From assembly GCF_003725545.1 (NCBI RefSeq), contig NZ_RJLN01000004.1:62001-126000 (forward strand): a stretch of DNA of 64,000 nucleotides, read 5' to 3'. Made by a program: the position numbers and the translations under genes. Numbering within the stretch: position 1 is the stretch's first letter; every line of letters starts with the position of its first letter. The notes under the pieces are model-generated. The model did not search any database, had not been told where the DNA came from, and worked only from the letters and a program-made list of their open reading frames with translations. Shown here one piece after another: positions 63,399 to 64,000 of the stretch. Source of the DNA: Micromonospora solifontis (lineage in GTDB: Bacteria; Actinomycetota; Actinomycetes; Mycobacteriales; Micromonosporaceae).

Positions 63399-64000
63399 TG
63401 GCCGACCGTCACGAGCCGGCCGGCGGCTGGGCGCCCACCTGGGCGCTCGGCCGGGCCGTGCTGCTCACCGGGCTGCTGCTGGTCGCGGCCGTGCTGCTCG
63501 GCCGGATCGACCTGGTGGTGCTGGCCACGCCGTTCGCGCTCGGCACCGCGTACGGGCTGCGCCGGCGGCCCACCGCGCTGCCCGGACTGGAGATCGGCAC
63601 GGGGGACGCGCACCTGGTCGAGGGGACGCCGATGGCCGCCACGGTCACGGTCGCCAACCCGGACACGGTGTCGTACGACGTGGCGGTGGTGCGGACCCGG
63701 ATGTCGCGCTGGTTGCGGGTGGAGCAGGTGGGCTTCGGCGGCACCGGGGTGGACGTGAGCCGCTCCGGCGGCGCGGACCGCCCGTTCGTCACCTCGGTGC
63801 CGCAGGGCACCGCCGTGGACCTGGCGCTGACCGGGACGGCCCTGCGCTGGGGCCGGCACCCGATCGGCCCGGCCGGCACCCGGGTCGCCGCCGCCGACGG
63901 GCTGCTGGTCTCCCGGTCGGTGATCACCGAGCCGGTCCGGATGCGGGTCTATCCGATGACCGAGCCGTTCGAGGCGGTCGAGGCGATGCCACGGGCGGCC
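63398..64000 (+). CDS. DUF58 domain protein (3' end outside window)
   Basis: The first 201 residues of a DUF58-family protein. Two hydrophobic helices (about residues 19-35 and 39-54) are followed by a beta-rich outside or cytoplasmic part (EGTPMAATVTVANPDTVSYDVAVV, then LALTGTALRWGRHPIGPAG). The conserved DUF58/von Willebrand-like end lies beyond the window. It overlaps the MoxR stop codon by one base. Together with DUF4129, the small membrane protein and MoxR it forms an operon that is widespread in bacteria, with a role not well defined. Confidence 0.88.
   Translation, partial: MADRHEPAGGWAPTWALGRAVLLTGLLLVAAVLLGRIDLVVLATPFALGTAYGLRRRPTALPGLEIGTGDAHLVEGTPMAATVTVANPDTVSYDVAVVRTRMSRWLRVEQVGFGGTGVDVSRSGGADRPFVTSVPQGTAVDLALTGTALRWGRHPIGPAGTRVAAADGLLVSRSVITEPVRMRVYPMTEPFEAVEAMPRAA

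Overview
The window is an ordinary stretch of chromosome from a very high-GC actinobacterium. Third codon positions are almost always G or C, GTG starts are frequent, many genes look leaderless, and the gene content and order resemble Micromonospora and relatives (Micromonosporaceae). That placement is inference from recalled gene order and intergenic repeat style, not from a search. I see no rRNA, tRNA, CRISPR array, insertion sequence or prophage. I annotate 58 protein genes, the first and last cut by the window edges.

Layout. 1-6 kb: end of a SigE-type sigma factor with its membrane partner, then pccB, birA, a PH-domain membrane protein and two GtrA-type membrane proteins. 6-11.4 kb: pckG, a membrane protein, a geranylgeranyl-reductase-type flavoprotein and a short cis-prenyltransferase. 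11.4-14.4 kb: otsB, a small membrane protein, an XRE regulator and two small unknown genes. 14.5-19 kb: PIN-PhoH protein, secreted transglycosylase-like protein, rhomboid protease, ferredoxin-NADP reductase. 19-22.7 kb: divergent TetR regulator and epimerase, a DMT transporter and glpX. 22.8-27.8 kb: DUF4245 protein, lipoproteins, xseB/xseA and ispH. 27.8-33.4 kb: a large secreted subtilase, rmuC and a Gly/Asp-rich membrane protein. 33.7-40 kb: ppc, an ABC-2-like membrane protein, an S66 peptidase and an AraC regulator. 40-50 kb: mfd, SurA-like lipoprotein, mazG, DUF885 peptidase and an Mg2+ P-type ATPase. 50-56 kb: nudC, a lipoprotein, eno, divIC, DUF501, argA and ppx. 56-64 kb: a LysE exporter, a PadR/HAAS pair, a dienelactone-hydrolase-like protein, a family 5 uracil-DNA glycosylase and the start of a DUF4129-MoxR-DUF58 operon.

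How the genes work together. Four enzymes of the phosphoenolpyruvate node and gluconeogenesis (pckG, ppc, glpX, eno) lie here but not in one operon. Several genes concern the envelope and isoprenoids (ispH, cis-prenyltransferase, GtrA pair, transglycosylase, S66 peptidase, DivIC) and genome maintenance (mfd, mazG, xseA/B, rmuC, Udg).

The less ordinary signals are between genes: a family of long GATC-tipped inverted repeats with C-rich and G-rich wings at gene 3' ends, one next to an eight-run G-quadruplex tract that contains the likely start codon of the next gene; a CRP- or Rex-like dyad upstream of pckG; clear operator arrays at the TetR and PadR genes; a cluster of ATGTC-N5-GACAT operators with no adjacent gene start; a nested dyad in front of the ferredoxin reductase; and well over a dozen leaderless promoters with a -10 box 6-7 nt before the start codon. 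I did not find a convincing undescribed multi-gene system.
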